Counted from the first letter of the stretch, positions 34,586 through 45,288 are shown. The stretch: 64,000 nucleotides of DNA from PSRJ01 sp963825305 (GCA_963825305.1 CAWGTA010000016.1:1-64000), one strand, 5' to 3'. Notes: generated by a model from the letters alone, not told the origin. Made by a program: numbers and translations.

Positions 34586-34969
34586 TGTCTCTACTGTCGT
34601 TCTGCCAGTGGATTCAGGGCACACCTTCGAGCACCTGGCTACGGGAGTCCACCTGGGGATTCCCCATCGTCAGCGCCATCCACGTCCTGGCCATCGCCTG
34701 GTTTGGCGGAACCGTACTGATCCCCAGCCTCGGCGCCAAGCTGGCAATCCTTTCGGCGGCCGGGCCTGGCCCTCCTGCTGTTTACGGGCTCGCTACTCTT
34801 TTGGCTGGAACCCGTAAAGTGCTATAACAGCCTTCCCTTCCGCCTCAAAATGCTGCTCCTGGTCCTGCTGGGCGTGAATGCGCTTTTTCGAAGCCGGTTC
34901 ACCACCGCGTTCTCGTGGGCCTTGTGGCTGGCCATCATCTTCGCCGCGCGGTGGATTGCATACTTCTGA
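34585..34969 (+). pseudogene. Second small membrane protein, frameshifted
   Basis: ATG 34585 gives MSLLSFCQWIQGTPSSTWLR, then ESTWGFPIVSAIHVLAIAWF and GGTVLIPSLGAKLA. Near 34755 the frame changes and the true end continues as RPGLALLLFTGSLLFWLEPV, KCYNSLPFRLKMLLLVLLGV, and ALWLAIIFAARWIAYF, ending at TGA 34967-34969. Together about 128 residues with four helices. It appears related in design to the gene before it. Unknown function, possibly a heterodimeric partner of its neighbour. Confidence 0.65.
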
Positions 34970-35048
34970 AAGAGTTATCATCCGGGCTATAGCTGAATGC
35001 TGACCGCTGAATGCTGACAGCTTCTTGCAATAATAGTGGGTAAGCAGC

Positions 35049-36683
35049 ATGGATGCTCGTCTGCGCATCACCGGTCCCCCAGCATTGCCGCCTCTGCCCG
35101 CACTGCCGCCCCTGCCCGAAGTACCGCTGCCGGACCTGCCTCCGCCTGCCCTGGATCAACACCAGCCCGCCCGTAGACGGCCGCTCGGCTTTTTCTGTTC
35201 GCTGGTGCTGCACGCCGCGGCCTTCACCTTCCTGCTTTCACCGATTGCCGAGTCTCCCGAAGTTCACAACGTCTACACGTCCCTGGTCGCTCCGATGGAG
35301 AAGGACCACAAACTAATCTGGTATCAATTTAAAGAGAAGCTTCCGGAAGTCGCGCCGCCAGACGCCACGGCTGAGAACGTGCACCTTCGCCTCCCCGAGA
35401 AAGCCAAGCAGCAAATCGTGACGGCGCCCCAGGCCGATCCGGGAAAGCAATTGGTATGGATACCCGCGCCCCAGATCAAGCTGAAGGCCGACCTGAATGC
35501 GCCGAACTTGATTGCGTTGCAACCCCCGGTAGTGCCCGCTCCACCCAAGCCCCAGGCCAAACCTTTTGTTGCTCCAGAACCGCCCAAGCCTCCGCGGCCG
35601 GCGCCGGCAACCGCGCTGCCTACTGCGCCGGCCATCACGCCGGCCGAGCAGCAGCCCCCCAGCGTAGAAGCTCTCTTGAACAAGGCGGTGGCTCGTCCGC
35701 GCCGCGATTTCATACCGCCCACGATCCCCAAGGCTCCCACTCCCAGCGCCGCAATCGCGCTCCCGACGGCACCCGCCCTGGAAAGCGCCGGCGGGCCGAC
35801 CGGCGTCGAGTCTGTACTCAACACGCCCATGGCGCGCCCGCGGCGGGAGTTCACTCCGCCGCCAGCTCCGCCGAATACTCAAGCCGCCACCGGCGCCGGC
35901 ACCGCGCCGGCGCTACCTGCCGCCCCCTCGATCGAAGCGGCCCACGGACCGCAGGGCGTGAGTGTGGCGATCCTGGGCCTGAATCCCAGCAACGCACCGC
36001 AATTGCCGACTCCCGAAGGCGCACGCGCAGCCCGCATTGCCGCCGGTCCCGAGACAGGAAACGACCAGCCGCAGCTAGCGAAAGGAAATTCGCCGCTCGC
36101 CATACCCGGAGTCTCCATACAGGGCAAACCTGGACCATCGGCACCCTCGGCTACCGGTTCGCGCCCATCTTCAAACAAGCCAGGCCTGGGAACTGCACCT
36201 ATGCCGACCGTTCAGTCAGCCTCCTTTCAGTCCACGCCCCACGTTTCGGTGGCACAGTGGCCCGGTGCGCGGTCTTTGCCGGCTTTCATCGAACGGCGTT
36301 TCCACACGAGGGTGATTTTTGAGACCGTTCTGCCCGCGGAACCGAGCGGAGAAGACTGGGTGGTCTGGTTCGCCGAAGAGGGGCCAACACCGCCGGACAC
36401 GCGCTTGCTGATGCGCCCGCCCACTTTGATGCACGGCTCTCCACTGCCGCCGGTTCCGGCCAAGCAAGACCACGGGTCCGGCAAGCTCCTGATCATCGGC
36501 GTTCTGGGCAAGGACGGTCACTTCGGATCCTTCAGCGAAGAAACCGACGCGGCCGGCCGCGATTTGCTCGACACGCTTCAGACCTGGCAGTTCAATCCGG
36601 CCATGCGAAACGGCGTCGCGGTGGATGTGGAAGCGGTCCTGGAGATCCCCCTGGTCTACAAATCAGCGGTCAGTGGTCAGTGA
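35049..36683 (+). CDS. Proline-rich TonB-like energy transducer
   Basis: 544 residues. A proline-rich cytoplasmic start, one membrane anchor (GFFCSLVLHAAAFTFLLSPI, residues about 47-66), a long Pro/Ala-rich periplasmic linker with a repeated module (PSVEALLNKAVARPRRDFIP and GVESVLNTPMARPRREFTPP, a diverged duplication), and a C-terminal domain of about 110 residues (LLIIGVLGKDGHFGSFSEET, LLDTLQTWQFNPAMRNGVAV) with the TonB_C-like W.F.PA..NG pattern. It likely passes proton-motive energy to TonB-dependent receptors such as the one at 47299, although ExbBD are not nearby. Confidence 0.75.
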   Translation: MDARLRITGPPALPPLPALPPLPEVPLPDLPPPALDQHQPARRRPLGFFCSLVLHAAAFTFLLSPIAESPEVHNVYTSLVAPMEKDHKLIWYQFKEKLPEVAPPDATAENVHLRLPEKAKQQIVTAPQADPGKQLVWIPAPQIKLKADLNAPNLIALQPPVVPAPPKPQAKPFVAPEPPKPPRPAPATALPTAPAITPAEQQPPSVEALLNKAVARPRRDFIPPTIPKAPTPSAAIALPTAPALESAGGPTGVESVLNTPMARPRREFTPPPAPPNTQAATGAGTAPALPAAPSIEAAHGPQGVSVAILGLNPSNAPQLPTPEGARAARIAAGPETGNDQPQLAKGNSPLAIPGVSIQGKPGPSAPSATGSRPSSNKPGLGTAPMPTVQSASFQSTPHVSVAQWPGARSLPAFIERRFHTRVIFETVLPAEPSGEDWVVWFAEEGPTPPDTRLLMRPPTLMHGSPLPPVPAKQDHGSGKLLIIGVLGKDGHFGSFSEETDAAGRDLLDTLQTWQFNPAMRNGVAVDVEAVLEIPLVYKSAVSGQ

Positions 36684-36755
36684 TCAGTTCTCAGTCGTCA
36701 GCAATCAGCCTGCTGCGTGCCGTAAGCTGAAAACTGAAAACTGTAAACTGATAAC
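36675..36755. repeat. AACTGAAAACTG-type repeats
   Basis: GGTCAGTGATCAGTTCTCAGT and CGTCAGCAATCAGC are followed by GCTGAAAACTGAAAACTGTAA-like text (quoted in parts), so direct and inverted copies of the same motif fill the gap. Same family as the repeats at 15437 and 31660. A shorter relative (GCTGAATGCTGA twice) lies at 34990-35020. Confidence 0.5.
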
Positions 36756-36760
36756 TTGCC

Positions 36761-38017
<1,257 letters not shown>

Positions 38018-38042
38018 CGCCGGCTCTATACGATACTGGGAT

Positions 38043-38822
38043 TTGGTGGACTTTGCGGTTGTGGCGGACAACCTGCGCGAGTCGTTCCGCGTGCTCGCTG
38101 CCGGCCGGGGCAGAGGCGACGTTCGCGAACTGCGCGGCGTGAGCATCGCTTCCGCGGGCGTAACCTTCCAGATGTTCAACGCGGCGTTCCTGTCCGCGCG
38201 TGTCCTCTCGGAAGGCGATTTGGCGCAGCGCATCCTGCTGGCCTCCCTGCACTTCGAACAGCGCGCCCAGGAATGGGCCTATTGGGTTTGCGAAGACTAT
38301 ATGGACGCTCGCACGCGCAAGCGCTCGCGTAAAGTCTTCGATGAGCATGGCCTGCGCCACTCGGTGGACCTGCCCGGCATGGTGGCGGAGCGGCTCCGCG
38401 CGCCCACCAGTCCGCTACCCCGCCTCAAGATCCGGCGCGTCACGGATACGCCCACGCGGGATGCCTTCTGTTGGATCGGATCGTCGTGCTTCAACGTGCC
38501 GCTCTCCTGGTTTCGCGAGGTGTTCGAGCAGGAGTCGGTATGGCGGCGTTTCACCGGCTATGTCGGCTACGATGATGACGAGCCGGTCTCGACCGCCGCC
38601 GTGGTCATCGGCGCCGGTGTGGCCGGCGTCTACAATGTGGCCACGCTGCCGGGCAGCCAGCGCCACGGTTACGGCGAAGCCATCATGCGCCACGCGCTGG
38701 AGGAAGCCCACCGCCAGCACGGAGTCGAAACCACGATTCTGCAATCCACCCCTGCCGGCTACCACCTCTACGAGCGCATGGGCTACCGGACCATCACAAC
38801 CGTAGCCGTATACTCCACGTAA
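38043..38822 (+). CDS. GNAT-family N-acetyltransferase
   Basis: 259 residues. The N-terminal half is unassigned; the C-terminal half has a GNAT fold: VYNVATLPGSQRHGYGEAIM with the acetyl-CoA-binding Q/R-x-x-G-x-G/A pattern, RHALEEAHRQHGVETTILQS and AGYHLYERMGYRTITTVAVY. The substrate is unknown. The start may be TTG 38043 or GTG 38046, 25-28 bases after the preceding gene, so the two may be co-transcribed. Confidence 0.75.
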   Translation: MVDFAVVADNLRESFRVLAAGRGRGDVRELRGVSIASAGVTFQMFNAAFLSARVLSEGDLAQRILLASLHFEQRAQEWAYWVCEDYMDARTRKRSRKVFDEHGLRHSVDLPGMVAERLRAPTSPLPRLKIRRVTDTPTRDAFCWIGSSCFNVPLSWFREVFEQESVWRRFTGYVGYDDDEPVSTAAVVIGAGVAGVYNVATLPGSQRHGYGEAIMRHALEEAHRQHGVETTILQSTPAGYHLYERMGYRTITTVAVYST

Positions 38823-38824
38823 CT

Positions 38825-38867
38825 GGTACGGCGGACCCCCTGGTCCGCGGGCGACCCCCGGTCGCCC
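38825..38867. repeat. REP-like element, left copy beside the RAYT gene
   Basis: GGTACGGCGGACC-CCCT-GGTCCGC followed by CGACC-CCC-GGTCG: two short hairpins in tandem. An inverted copy lies at 39450-39492 on the other side of the transposase-like gene, with the same order of hairpins and few mismatches. REP pairs around a RAYT gene are typical for this class. Confidence 0.75.
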
Positions 38868-38879
38868 AAACCCGCACCG

Positions 38880-39400
38880 ACCACGGATACTGCTAGCCTC
38901 CGGAACCAGCCCCGCACGGACCGGATTGTTTTCTATGTATGCCCGAATCCGTTCGAAACCGCCTTCATTCCGAACTTCATGATCGTAGCTCTCCTCTTGC
39001 CAAAACCGTTTCCAGCCCGACCCAGCGTCGCGTTGGCCCGGATAGCGGTGATGCCTTTCAGAGACTTGGTCAGTTTAGGCAGGGGCACACGGGGAGTGAT
39101 AAGCAAGTCCACATGATTCGGCATGACCACGAAAGCGTGCAAAACATAATGCCCTAAAACATCAGCGTTGTAGTGGATCGCTTCCACTACCATGTCAGCC
39201 AGCGCCGGTCTTCGCAGATAGACGGGACCGACACGAGCCTCGTCAAATAGCAGGTCCATCGCCGCGAACACTTTGCCGGAACTCAGCGTCCCGCCTCCAA
39301 ATGCCCGGCCTCTTGGCATACTGCCGTACAGACTCCAGGTGAGAAAGACGGGCTGATCGGTTTGATAAATGTGGGGAAGCCGTCGCCGGTACAAAGGCAT
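38880..39400 (-). pseudogene. REP-associated tyrosine transposase (RAYT), inactivated
   Basis: Y1/HUH transposase of the IS200-like RAYT group that acts on REP sequences. ATG 39400 gives MPLYRRRLPHIYQTDQPVFL; the domain includes YNADVLGHYVLHAFVVMPNH. The HUH motif reads NHVD, so the second metal-binding histidine is Asp. Near 39012 a base is missing: the natural end (RFWQEESYDHEVRNEGGFER, IRAYIENNPVRAGLV, with the expected Tyr) lies in another frame down to about 38885, while the open frame ends at 38933. Both changes should abolish activity. It is flanked by inverted REP copies. Confidence 0.8.
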
Positions 39401-39449
39401 ATCGGTCTGGTGAGCGCGACCGTGCGGGTTTCTCCGGCAAAACAAAAGA

Positions 39450-39492
39450 ACCGACCAGGGGGTCGGTTGCGGACCATGGGGTCCGCCGTACC
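39450..39492. repeat. REP-like element, right inverted copy
   Basis: Reads CCGACCAGGGGGTCGG, then GCGGACCATGGGGTCCGC and CGTACC, the reverse complement of the left element with small differences in the loops. With 38825-38867 it brackets the RAYT gene. Confidence 0.75.
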
Positions 39493-39525
39493 GCGCGTTG
39501 TGCTAGAGTCGAGGCCATCAACTCC

Positions 39526-40704
39526 ATGCTGTCCGAAGTCCTCAGCCAGGAAGAGGAGCTTCACTGGCTGGCTCTCAAGCTGGTCCCCGGTTTGGGAACG
39601 CGCATCTCGAAAAAACTACTCGACCGCTTCCACAGCCCCCAAGCCATTTTCCGCGCATCCCGTACCGAACTGGAGGGCGCCGGCGTCAGCGGGACCGTCG
39701 CGCAGAGTATCGCCAGCGGTTGCGCTTTTGAAGACGCGGCGGCACAGCACGAGAAAATCAAGGAGTCGGGCGCGCTCCTGGTGACCATCGGCGACCCACG
39801 GTATCCGCCGCTGCTGCGCGAGATCTATGATCCGCCAGTCCTGCTGTTCGCACGCGGCCGTCTGGAACTGCTGCAGTCGATCATGCTGGGAGTGGTGGGC
39901 ACGCGCCGGCCCACTCCTTACGGATTGGCGGTCGCGGAGCGGCTGGCCGGCGACCTGGCGCACGCCGGCCTCACCATCTCCAGCGGCATGGCCCGCGGCA
40001 TCGATACCGCTGCCCACAAGGGCACGCTGGCGGCCGGCGGCGACACAGTGGCCGTTCTCGGATGCGGCGTCGACATCGTCTATCCCAGCGAGAACCGCAA
40101 GCTGGCAGCCGACCTGGCGATTAAAGGCTTGATCATCTCGGAATTTCCCATGGGCAGCGTCGCCTTTCCGCAGAACTTCCCCATACGCAACCGGATTATC
40201 AGCGGCATGAGCGTAGGAGTGCTCGTGGTGGAAGGCGCGCAGTACAGCGGTTCGGCCATTACCGCCAAGCTGGCCATGGACCAGGGCCGCGAGGTGTTCG
40301 CCGTTCCCGGCAACGTCACTTCGAAATTGAGCTGGGGGCCTAACCTGTTGATTAAACAAGGTGCCAAGCTCGTACAGGACTGGAACGACGTGGTCGCTGA
40401 GCTTCCCGCTGAATCCCGCCGGCATCTAATTGACAAAGGGAAACAAAAAATCCTGGCGAGCGGGGGGGTTGCAACTCCCGAAGGCGAGGCAGCATCCTTA
40501 TTAAGTGGCCTGGGTCCCGAGTTCGGATCACTGGCCCGGCGGACGCTCGAAACGCTCAAAGTGGACTCCGCCATCAACCTGGACGATCTCCTGGAAATTG
40601 TGCAAGATACCTCGCCTTCCGAGTTGATTGCCGCGCTCTTTGAGCTGGAAATGTTGGGCTTGGTGAAACAGCTCCCGGGCAAGAACTTTGTTAAAGTGTG
40701 GTAA
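39526..40704 (+). CDS. dprA: DNA-processing protein DprA
   Basis: 392 residues. Loads RecA on incoming single-stranded DNA during natural transformation. An N-terminal helix-hairpin-helix-like part (LVPGLGTRISKKLLDRFHS), the Rossmann-fold core (VVGTRRPTPYGLAVAERLAG, SSGMARGIDTAAHKGTLAAG, VLGCGVDIVYPSENRKLA, FPIRNRIISGMSVGVLVVEG, YSGSAITAKLAMDQGREVFA, VPGN), and a C-terminal winged helix (ELIAALFELEMLGLVKQLPG). dprA directly upstream of topA is a common bacterial arrangement; 56 bases separate them here. Confidence 0.95.
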   Translation: MLSEVLSQEEELHWLALKLVPGLGTRISKKLLDRFHSPQAIFRASRTELEGAGVSGTVAQSIASGCAFEDAAAQHEKIKESGALLVTIGDPRYPPLLREIYDPPVLLFARGRLELLQSIMLGVVGTRRPTPYGLAVAERLAGDLAHAGLTISSGMARGIDTAAHKGTLAAGGDTVAVLGCGVDIVYPSENRKLAADLAIKGLIISEFPMGSVAFPQNFPIRNRIISGMSVGVLVVEGAQYSGSAITAKLAMDQGREVFAVPGNVTSKLSWGPNLLIKQGAKLVQDWNDVVAELPAESRRHLIDKGKQKILASGGVATPEGEAASLLSGLGPEFGSLARRTLETLKVDSAINLDDLLEIVQDTSPSELIAALFELEMLGLVKQLPGKNFVKVW

Positions 40705-40760
40705 CGTCAACTGGGTAATTCGCAATCATTCGTGAAATGGCTTTGGGCTCTTCGTAACTA

Positions 40761-43601
40761 TTGGATATGGCAAAGGCTCTGGTAATCGTGGAATCGCCTA
40801 CTAAGGCGAAGACCATCAATAAATATCTCGGTAAGAACTACGTCGTCAAAGCTTGCATCGGTCATATTAAAGACCTCCCCAAGAAGGACTTGGCTGTAGA
40901 TGTCGAGCACAACTTCGAGCCACGCTACGAAGTCATCGAAGGGAAGAAGAAGCTCGTCGCGGAACTGAAGCAGGCCGCCAAGAAGGTGGATAACGTCTAC
41001 CTGGCGGCTGACCCGGATCGCGAGGGCGAAGCCATTTGCTTCCACCTCCAGGAAGAACTGCAGGACAAGAAGAACGGCGGCGCGCACATCTACCGGGTGA
41101 TGTTCAATGAGATCACCAAGAAGGCCATCGAAAAGGCCTTTGAGAAGCCCGGGCAGGTCAACAACAACCTGGTGGACGCCCAACAGGCGCGGCGCGTACT
41201 GGACCGGCTGGTAGGCTACAAGATCTCTCCCCTGCTCTGGGACAAGGTGCGGCGCGGCCTCTCCGCTGGACGTGTGCAGACCGTCGCCTTGCGCGTGATT
41301 GTGGAGCGCGAACGCGAGATCCGCGCGTTCCTCAAGAAGGAATACTGGACCATCGATGCCGAACTGTCGGCTAACGTTAAGAAGCGGCCCGATCTCACCG
41401 CCCGGCTCATCAAGCAGAATGACGAGACGCCGGAGATCGGCAACCAGGAGACCGCCGACGGCCTGGTGGCGCAACTCGATGGCGCCGACTACATTGTTAA
41501 ATCGGTAGGAACCCGCGAGAAGAAACGCAACCCCGTCGCCCCGTTCATCACTTCCACCCTGCAGCAGGAATCCTCCCGCAAGCTGCGCTTCAGCGTAAAG
41601 CGCACCATGATGCTGGCGCAGCGGTTGTATGAAGGCATCGAGCTGGGCAAAGAGGGCGGCGTCGGCCTCATCACCTACATGCGCACGGATTCGACGCGCG
41701 TTTCCGACGACGCCTTGAAAGACGCGCGGGATTACATCCTGGAACGGTATGGGAAGGAGTTCCTGCCCGGCTCGGCCAACATCTACAAATCCAAGAAGGA
41801 CGCGCAGGACGCCCACGAAGCCATCCGGCCCACTTCGATGGCGTACACGCCGGAGATGCTCGAAAAGCACCTGGCCGAAGACGAAATGAAGCTCTACCGG
41901 CTGATTTGGAACCGGTTCATAGCTTCGCAGATGATGCCCGCGGTGTTCGACCAGACCACCATCGACGTGGCGGCCAAGGGCAAGAACGGTGTCGAATATA
42001 TCTTCCGCGCGACGGGCTCGGTGGAGAAGTTCGAAGGCTTCCTCAAGATCTACAAAGAAGGCACAGACCAGATTGACGAGGACGACGAGGAGCTGAAGCA
42101 CCAGTTGCCGGCCGTGACCGAAGGCGAGAAGCTGCGCTTCCGCGGGATCAAGCCCGAACAGCATTTCACAGAGCCGCCGCCGCGGTACAACGAAGCCACG
42201 CTGGTGAAGAAGCTCGAGTCCGATGGCGTCGGCCGGCCGTCCACCTACGCGTCGATCCTCTCCACCATCCAGGAGCGCGAGTATGTGAAGAAGGAAGGCG
42301 GCCGCTTCCAGCCCACCGAACTCGGCATGGTGGTTACCGACCTGTTGCTGGAAAGCTTCGACGATATCTTCGACGTGAAGTACACCGCGCGCATGGAAGA
42401 GGAGCTCGACGAAATCGAGGAAGGCAAAGTCGACTGGCGCGCCGCCATGGCCGAGTTCTACGAGAAATTCGACCATGACCTGAAGCACGCCGAAGAGCAC
42501 ATGACGGACATCAAGCGGATGGAGAAACCCACCGACTTGATATGCGAGAAGTGCGGCAAGCCCCTGGTCATCAAGTGGGGCAAGCACGGCAGCTTTCTGG
42601 CGTGCTCGGCGTATCCCGACTTCAACTCCAAGAGTGCGGAAGCCGACCTGGAAAAACTCGAGAAAGAGATCGCCCTCCGGCAGCAACGCACCCTCAATGA
42701 CGTTGGGGAGCGCCGGGAAAAGATTGAGGCCAGGTATCAGGCCGGCCTGACGAGGCTTGAGAAACTGATAGCCGAGCGAAGAATAGAGCATCGCAACGGC
42801 ACTGACCGCCTTAAGAAGATCAAGGGCCGCCATGAGGACGAACTAAAGACGGTTGAGAAACTAATTGCAGAACGGCGGCTGAAGGATCGCACTGAGATTG
42901 AGCGGCGGCTGGCAAGCATTCAGGCCCGGTATCCTCAGATGAAGGAGTACTACGACCTCAATCTCCGGGAAGCGGCGGATGGCTTCATTTTGTCCTGGCA
43001 GAGAAAGGAAGGGTTCTGCACTTACACGCGGGAATTGACCGTCGATCTGCCCGACATCGATAAAGTCGATCTTACCGAGCAGGGCGACGAGGAGTATTGC
43101 GAAAACTGCGGACGCCCCATGGTCCTAAAGAAGGGGCGCTTCGGCACCTTCCTCGCCTGCACCGGCTACCCAGATTGCAAGACCACCAAGCAGATCGGCG
43201 GCACGCAAAAGAAGGCGGACCAGCCGCTGGATGAGAAGTGCCCGCAGTGCGGCAATCACTTAGTCATGAAGACCGGCCGCTACGGCGAGTTCACCGCGTG
43301 CAGCAACTATCCCACCTGCAAATTCGTCAAGCAGAAGACCATCGGCGTGAAGTGCCCCGAGTGTTCCGATGGCGAGGTGGTGGAGCGCCGCTCCAAAAAG
43401 GGCAAAACCTTCTATGGCTGCAATCGCTACCCGGAGTGCAACTTCGTAGCGTGGGGCAAGCCCGTCGCCGAAAAATGCCCCGAGTGCAGCAGCCCCTACA
43501 TGGTGGAGAAGTTCCTCAAGGCCGGCCCCGTATGGCAGTGCCCCAACCCCGAGTGCAAACACAAGCAAGACGCGCCGCAACCGGTTGAAGTGGTGGGGTA
43601 G
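40761..43601 (+). CDS. topA: DNA topoisomerase I with a coiled-coil insertion in zinc ribbon 1
   Basis: Type IA topoisomerase, 946 residues, relaxing negative supercoils. Toprim domain from the start (ALVIVESPTKAKTINKYLG, AADPDREGEAICFHL), SAGRVQTVALRVIVEREREI, and the active-site tyrosine at residue 306 (GLITYMRTDSTRVSDDA). Four C-terminal zinc ribbons follow. Odd: in the first, CEKCGK...FLACSAYPDF is separated from its last ligand CTYTRELTVDLPDIDKVDL by about 132 residues (42621-43016) of charged coiled coil with a duplicated EKLIAERR segment; ordinary homologs run straight from YP(D/E)C into YTREL. The frame remains open, so the protein may still work. Confidence 0.95.
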   Translation: MDMAKALVIVESPTKAKTINKYLGKNYVVKACIGHIKDLPKKDLAVDVEHNFEPRYEVIEGKKKLVAELKQAAKKVDNVYLAADPDREGEAICFHLQEELQDKKNGGAHIYRVMFNEITKKAIEKAFEKPGQVNNNLVDAQQARRVLDRLVGYKISPLLWDKVRRGLSAGRVQTVALRVIVEREREIRAFLKKEYWTIDAELSANVKKRPDLTARLIKQNDETPEIGNQETADGLVAQLDGADYIVKSVGTREKKRNPVAPFITSTLQQESSRKLRFSVKRTMMLAQRLYEGIELGKEGGVGLITYMRTDSTRVSDDALKDARDYILERYGKEFLPGSANIYKSKKDAQDAHEAIRPTSMAYTPEMLEKHLAEDEMKLYRLIWNRFIASQMMPAVFDQTTIDVAAKGKNGVEYIFRATGSVEKFEGFLKIYKEGTDQIDEDDEELKHQLPAVTEGEKLRFRGIKPEQHFTEPPPRYNEATLVKKLESDGVGRPSTYASILSTIQEREYVKKEGGRFQPTELGMVVTDLLLESFDDIFDVKYTARMEEELDEIEEGKVDWRAAMAEFYEKFDHDLKHAEEHMTDIKRMEKPTDLICEKCGKPLVIKWGKHGSFLACSAYPDFNSKSAEADLEKLEKEIALRQQRTLNDVGERREKIEARYQAGLTRLEKLIAERRIEHRNGTDRLKKIKGRHEDELKTVEKLIAERRLKDRTEIERRLASIQARYPQMKEYYDLNLREAADGFILSWQRKEGFCTYTRELTVDLPDIDKVDLTEQGDEEYCENCGRPMVLKKGRFGTFLACTGYPDCKTTKQIGGTQKKADQPLDEKCPQCGNHLVMKTGRYGEFTACSNYPTCKFVKQKTIGVKCPECSDGEVVERRSKKGKTFYGCNRYPECNFVAWGKPVAEKCPECSSPYMVEKFLKAGPVWQCPNPECKHKQDAPQPVEVVG

Positions 43602-43791
43602 GGCACGGCACCGATTGGGCGTCCGGCGGCTGCGAGTAGTCGTCAGGCGGAGTGAATCGCACACCTGTTGCAGAGTCTGCCGGAATGGAAGACGAACATC
43701 TGGAACGGAAACGGCGCTCAGGCATAAAAGCAACCACACCAAGAGCCGTCAGAGTTCTTCGCATATCAACCGAGGACAGCCTTCGCCGACG

Positions 43792-45288
43792 TCAGGGGAC
43801 GAGCATGCGGATCATGCCATCCTGCCGAGAGGTGAGGAATAACTCGCCGTCGCGGCTGCGGCTGATATGCAGATCAGCCCTGGGCATGGCCTTGCCCATG
43901 GTCTTATCGATCAGATCGCGAAACGAAACATCCAGGCGCTTGCCGCTGGAATCCCGCACATAAAGCTGGACCTCTTCGATCGGCGCCACCGTCCGCGGAA
44001 TGCCATCGTCGGCCTTCTTCATGGCGGCCAGGTCGGAGGCAAACACGCGCCCCGCCTGGATATCGCCAAACACGAACTTGCCTTTCAGCGCGGCAATCCG
44101 CCCGTGATAAGCGAAGCCATCGCTCACCGAGCGCCCCTCGTCGTGATCGTAGACCAGAACGGGGTAGGTAAACCCATCCTTCACCCGCCCGTCCAAAATC
44201 TCCGGCGGCAGCGGGATCAACTGGTTCAGTTCGCCGCCCCGCGCGCGGCCGTTCTCAAAATAACCCTCGCGCTTCATCCAGCCGTAATTCTCGCCATTGC
44301 GAACGATGTTGATCTCTTCGATTTGGTCCATCCCGATATCGGAGGCAAACATCGTTCCGTCGGTGTCCCACGAAAGGCGGTGCGCGTTACGGAACCCGTA
44401 GGCATAGATCTCGCCCAGCACCGAACCGCCGTACGCGGCAAACTTGTTGGCCATCGAAATGGTATAGTCGCCAAGCCCTTTCTTCCCGTGCGTCACCGAA
44501 GGACTGCGCGGATCGAATCTCAGAATGGCCCCGATCACCGAATCGAGCCGCTGCGTCTGCCCGGGATTGCTCGCGTTCGGTCCGCCCCCATTGCTGAACC
44601 CATAATCACTGCCGCTGGTGTAGAGCAGGCCGTAATCCGGATCGCCGCGCTTGGCCGTCGGGTTGAACTCCACCGCCCCCATCGGATGGGTAAGGTTGGC
44701 GACGACGTGGGCGGTGCGCAGGATTTCACGCCGCGTGCCATCGAACGTATTAGCCGCCGGGTTCGTCGCGTGCCACTCCGTGATGACGTTGTGGTAGGTC
44801 ACGTCTTTCAAGCCATACCCGATCGGAACAAAATCGGGTGTCTTCGGATTTCCGGGCCCGATCTCGCTGTGCACCGTGTAGAACAACCCGTTCGTCGCAA
44901 ATTCCGGGTGAAAGACGAAGCCGATGAAGCCGCTCTCCAGGCGCCCATAGACGCTGTAGGGGAAGGCCGCCGCCACGTCCGCATACACGTGCGGCTGGTT
45001 GTTGGCATCGATCAGATACAGAAATCCCCGCGAGTCGTTCGCGAAGCGGCGTCCATCGGGGAGATCGCGCACGTAACTGACACGCGCCCAGGCGTCCGGC
45101 GCAACGTCCTTATCCGCGGCACGCAGCCCTCGCGTATCCGGCAGGCGAACCAGATCCTTGACCTCTACCGCCAGGCCCTGCTTGACGATGGGTTCCGGAA
45201 TCGGATTCTTGGTGATAGGCGCATCGCTGGCGCCGAGCGCCAACATGGCGAGAAGCGGGATCGTGCCAAGCAGCATCCGTGTACGCAT
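43792..45288 (-). CDS. PQQ-type glucose/sorbosone dehydrogenase-like protein
   Basis: 498 residues from ATG 45288, which is preceded by GGGAGGATT and begins a signal peptide (RMLLGTIPLLAMLALGASDA). A six-bladed propeller of the soluble glucose dehydrogenase/Yli type: SGFIGFVFHPEFATNGLFYT, LTHPMGAVEFNPTAKRGDPD, GLLYTSGSDYGFSNGGG, EIYAYGFRNAHRLSWDTDGT, SDIGMDQIEEINIVRNGENY and GWMKREGYFENG. It would oxidise a sugar or related alcohol in the periplasm with PQQ. Substrate and true cofactor use are not readable. It stands alone. Confidence 0.8.
   Translation of the reverse strand: MRTRMLLGTIPLLAMLALGASDAPITKNPIPEPIVKQGLAVEVKDLVRLPDTRGLRAADKDVAPDAWARVSYVRDLPDGRRFANDSRGFLYLIDANNQPHVYADVAAAFPYSVYGRLESGFIGFVFHPEFATNGLFYTVHSEIGPGNPKTPDFVPIGYGLKDVTYHNVITEWHATNPAANTFDGTRREILRTAHVVANLTHPMGAVEFNPTAKRGDPDYGLLYTSGSDYGFSNGGGPNASNPGQTQRLDSVIGAILRFDPRSPSVTHGKKGLGDYTISMANKFAAYGGSVLGEIYAYGFRNAHRLSWDTDGTMFASDIGMDQIEEINIVRNGENYGWMKREGYFENGRARGGELNQLIPLPPEILDGRVKDGFTYPVLVYDHDEGRSVSDGFAYHGRIAALKGKFVFGDIQAGRVFASDLAAMKKADDGIPRTVAPIEEVQLYVRDSSGKRLDVSFRDLIDKTMGKAMPRADLHISRSRDGELFLTSRQDGMIRMLVP

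Noticed and set aside
40758..42833. Long minus-strand frame opposite topA
   Set aside because: Shadow of an intact conserved gene; no ribosome site or domain.
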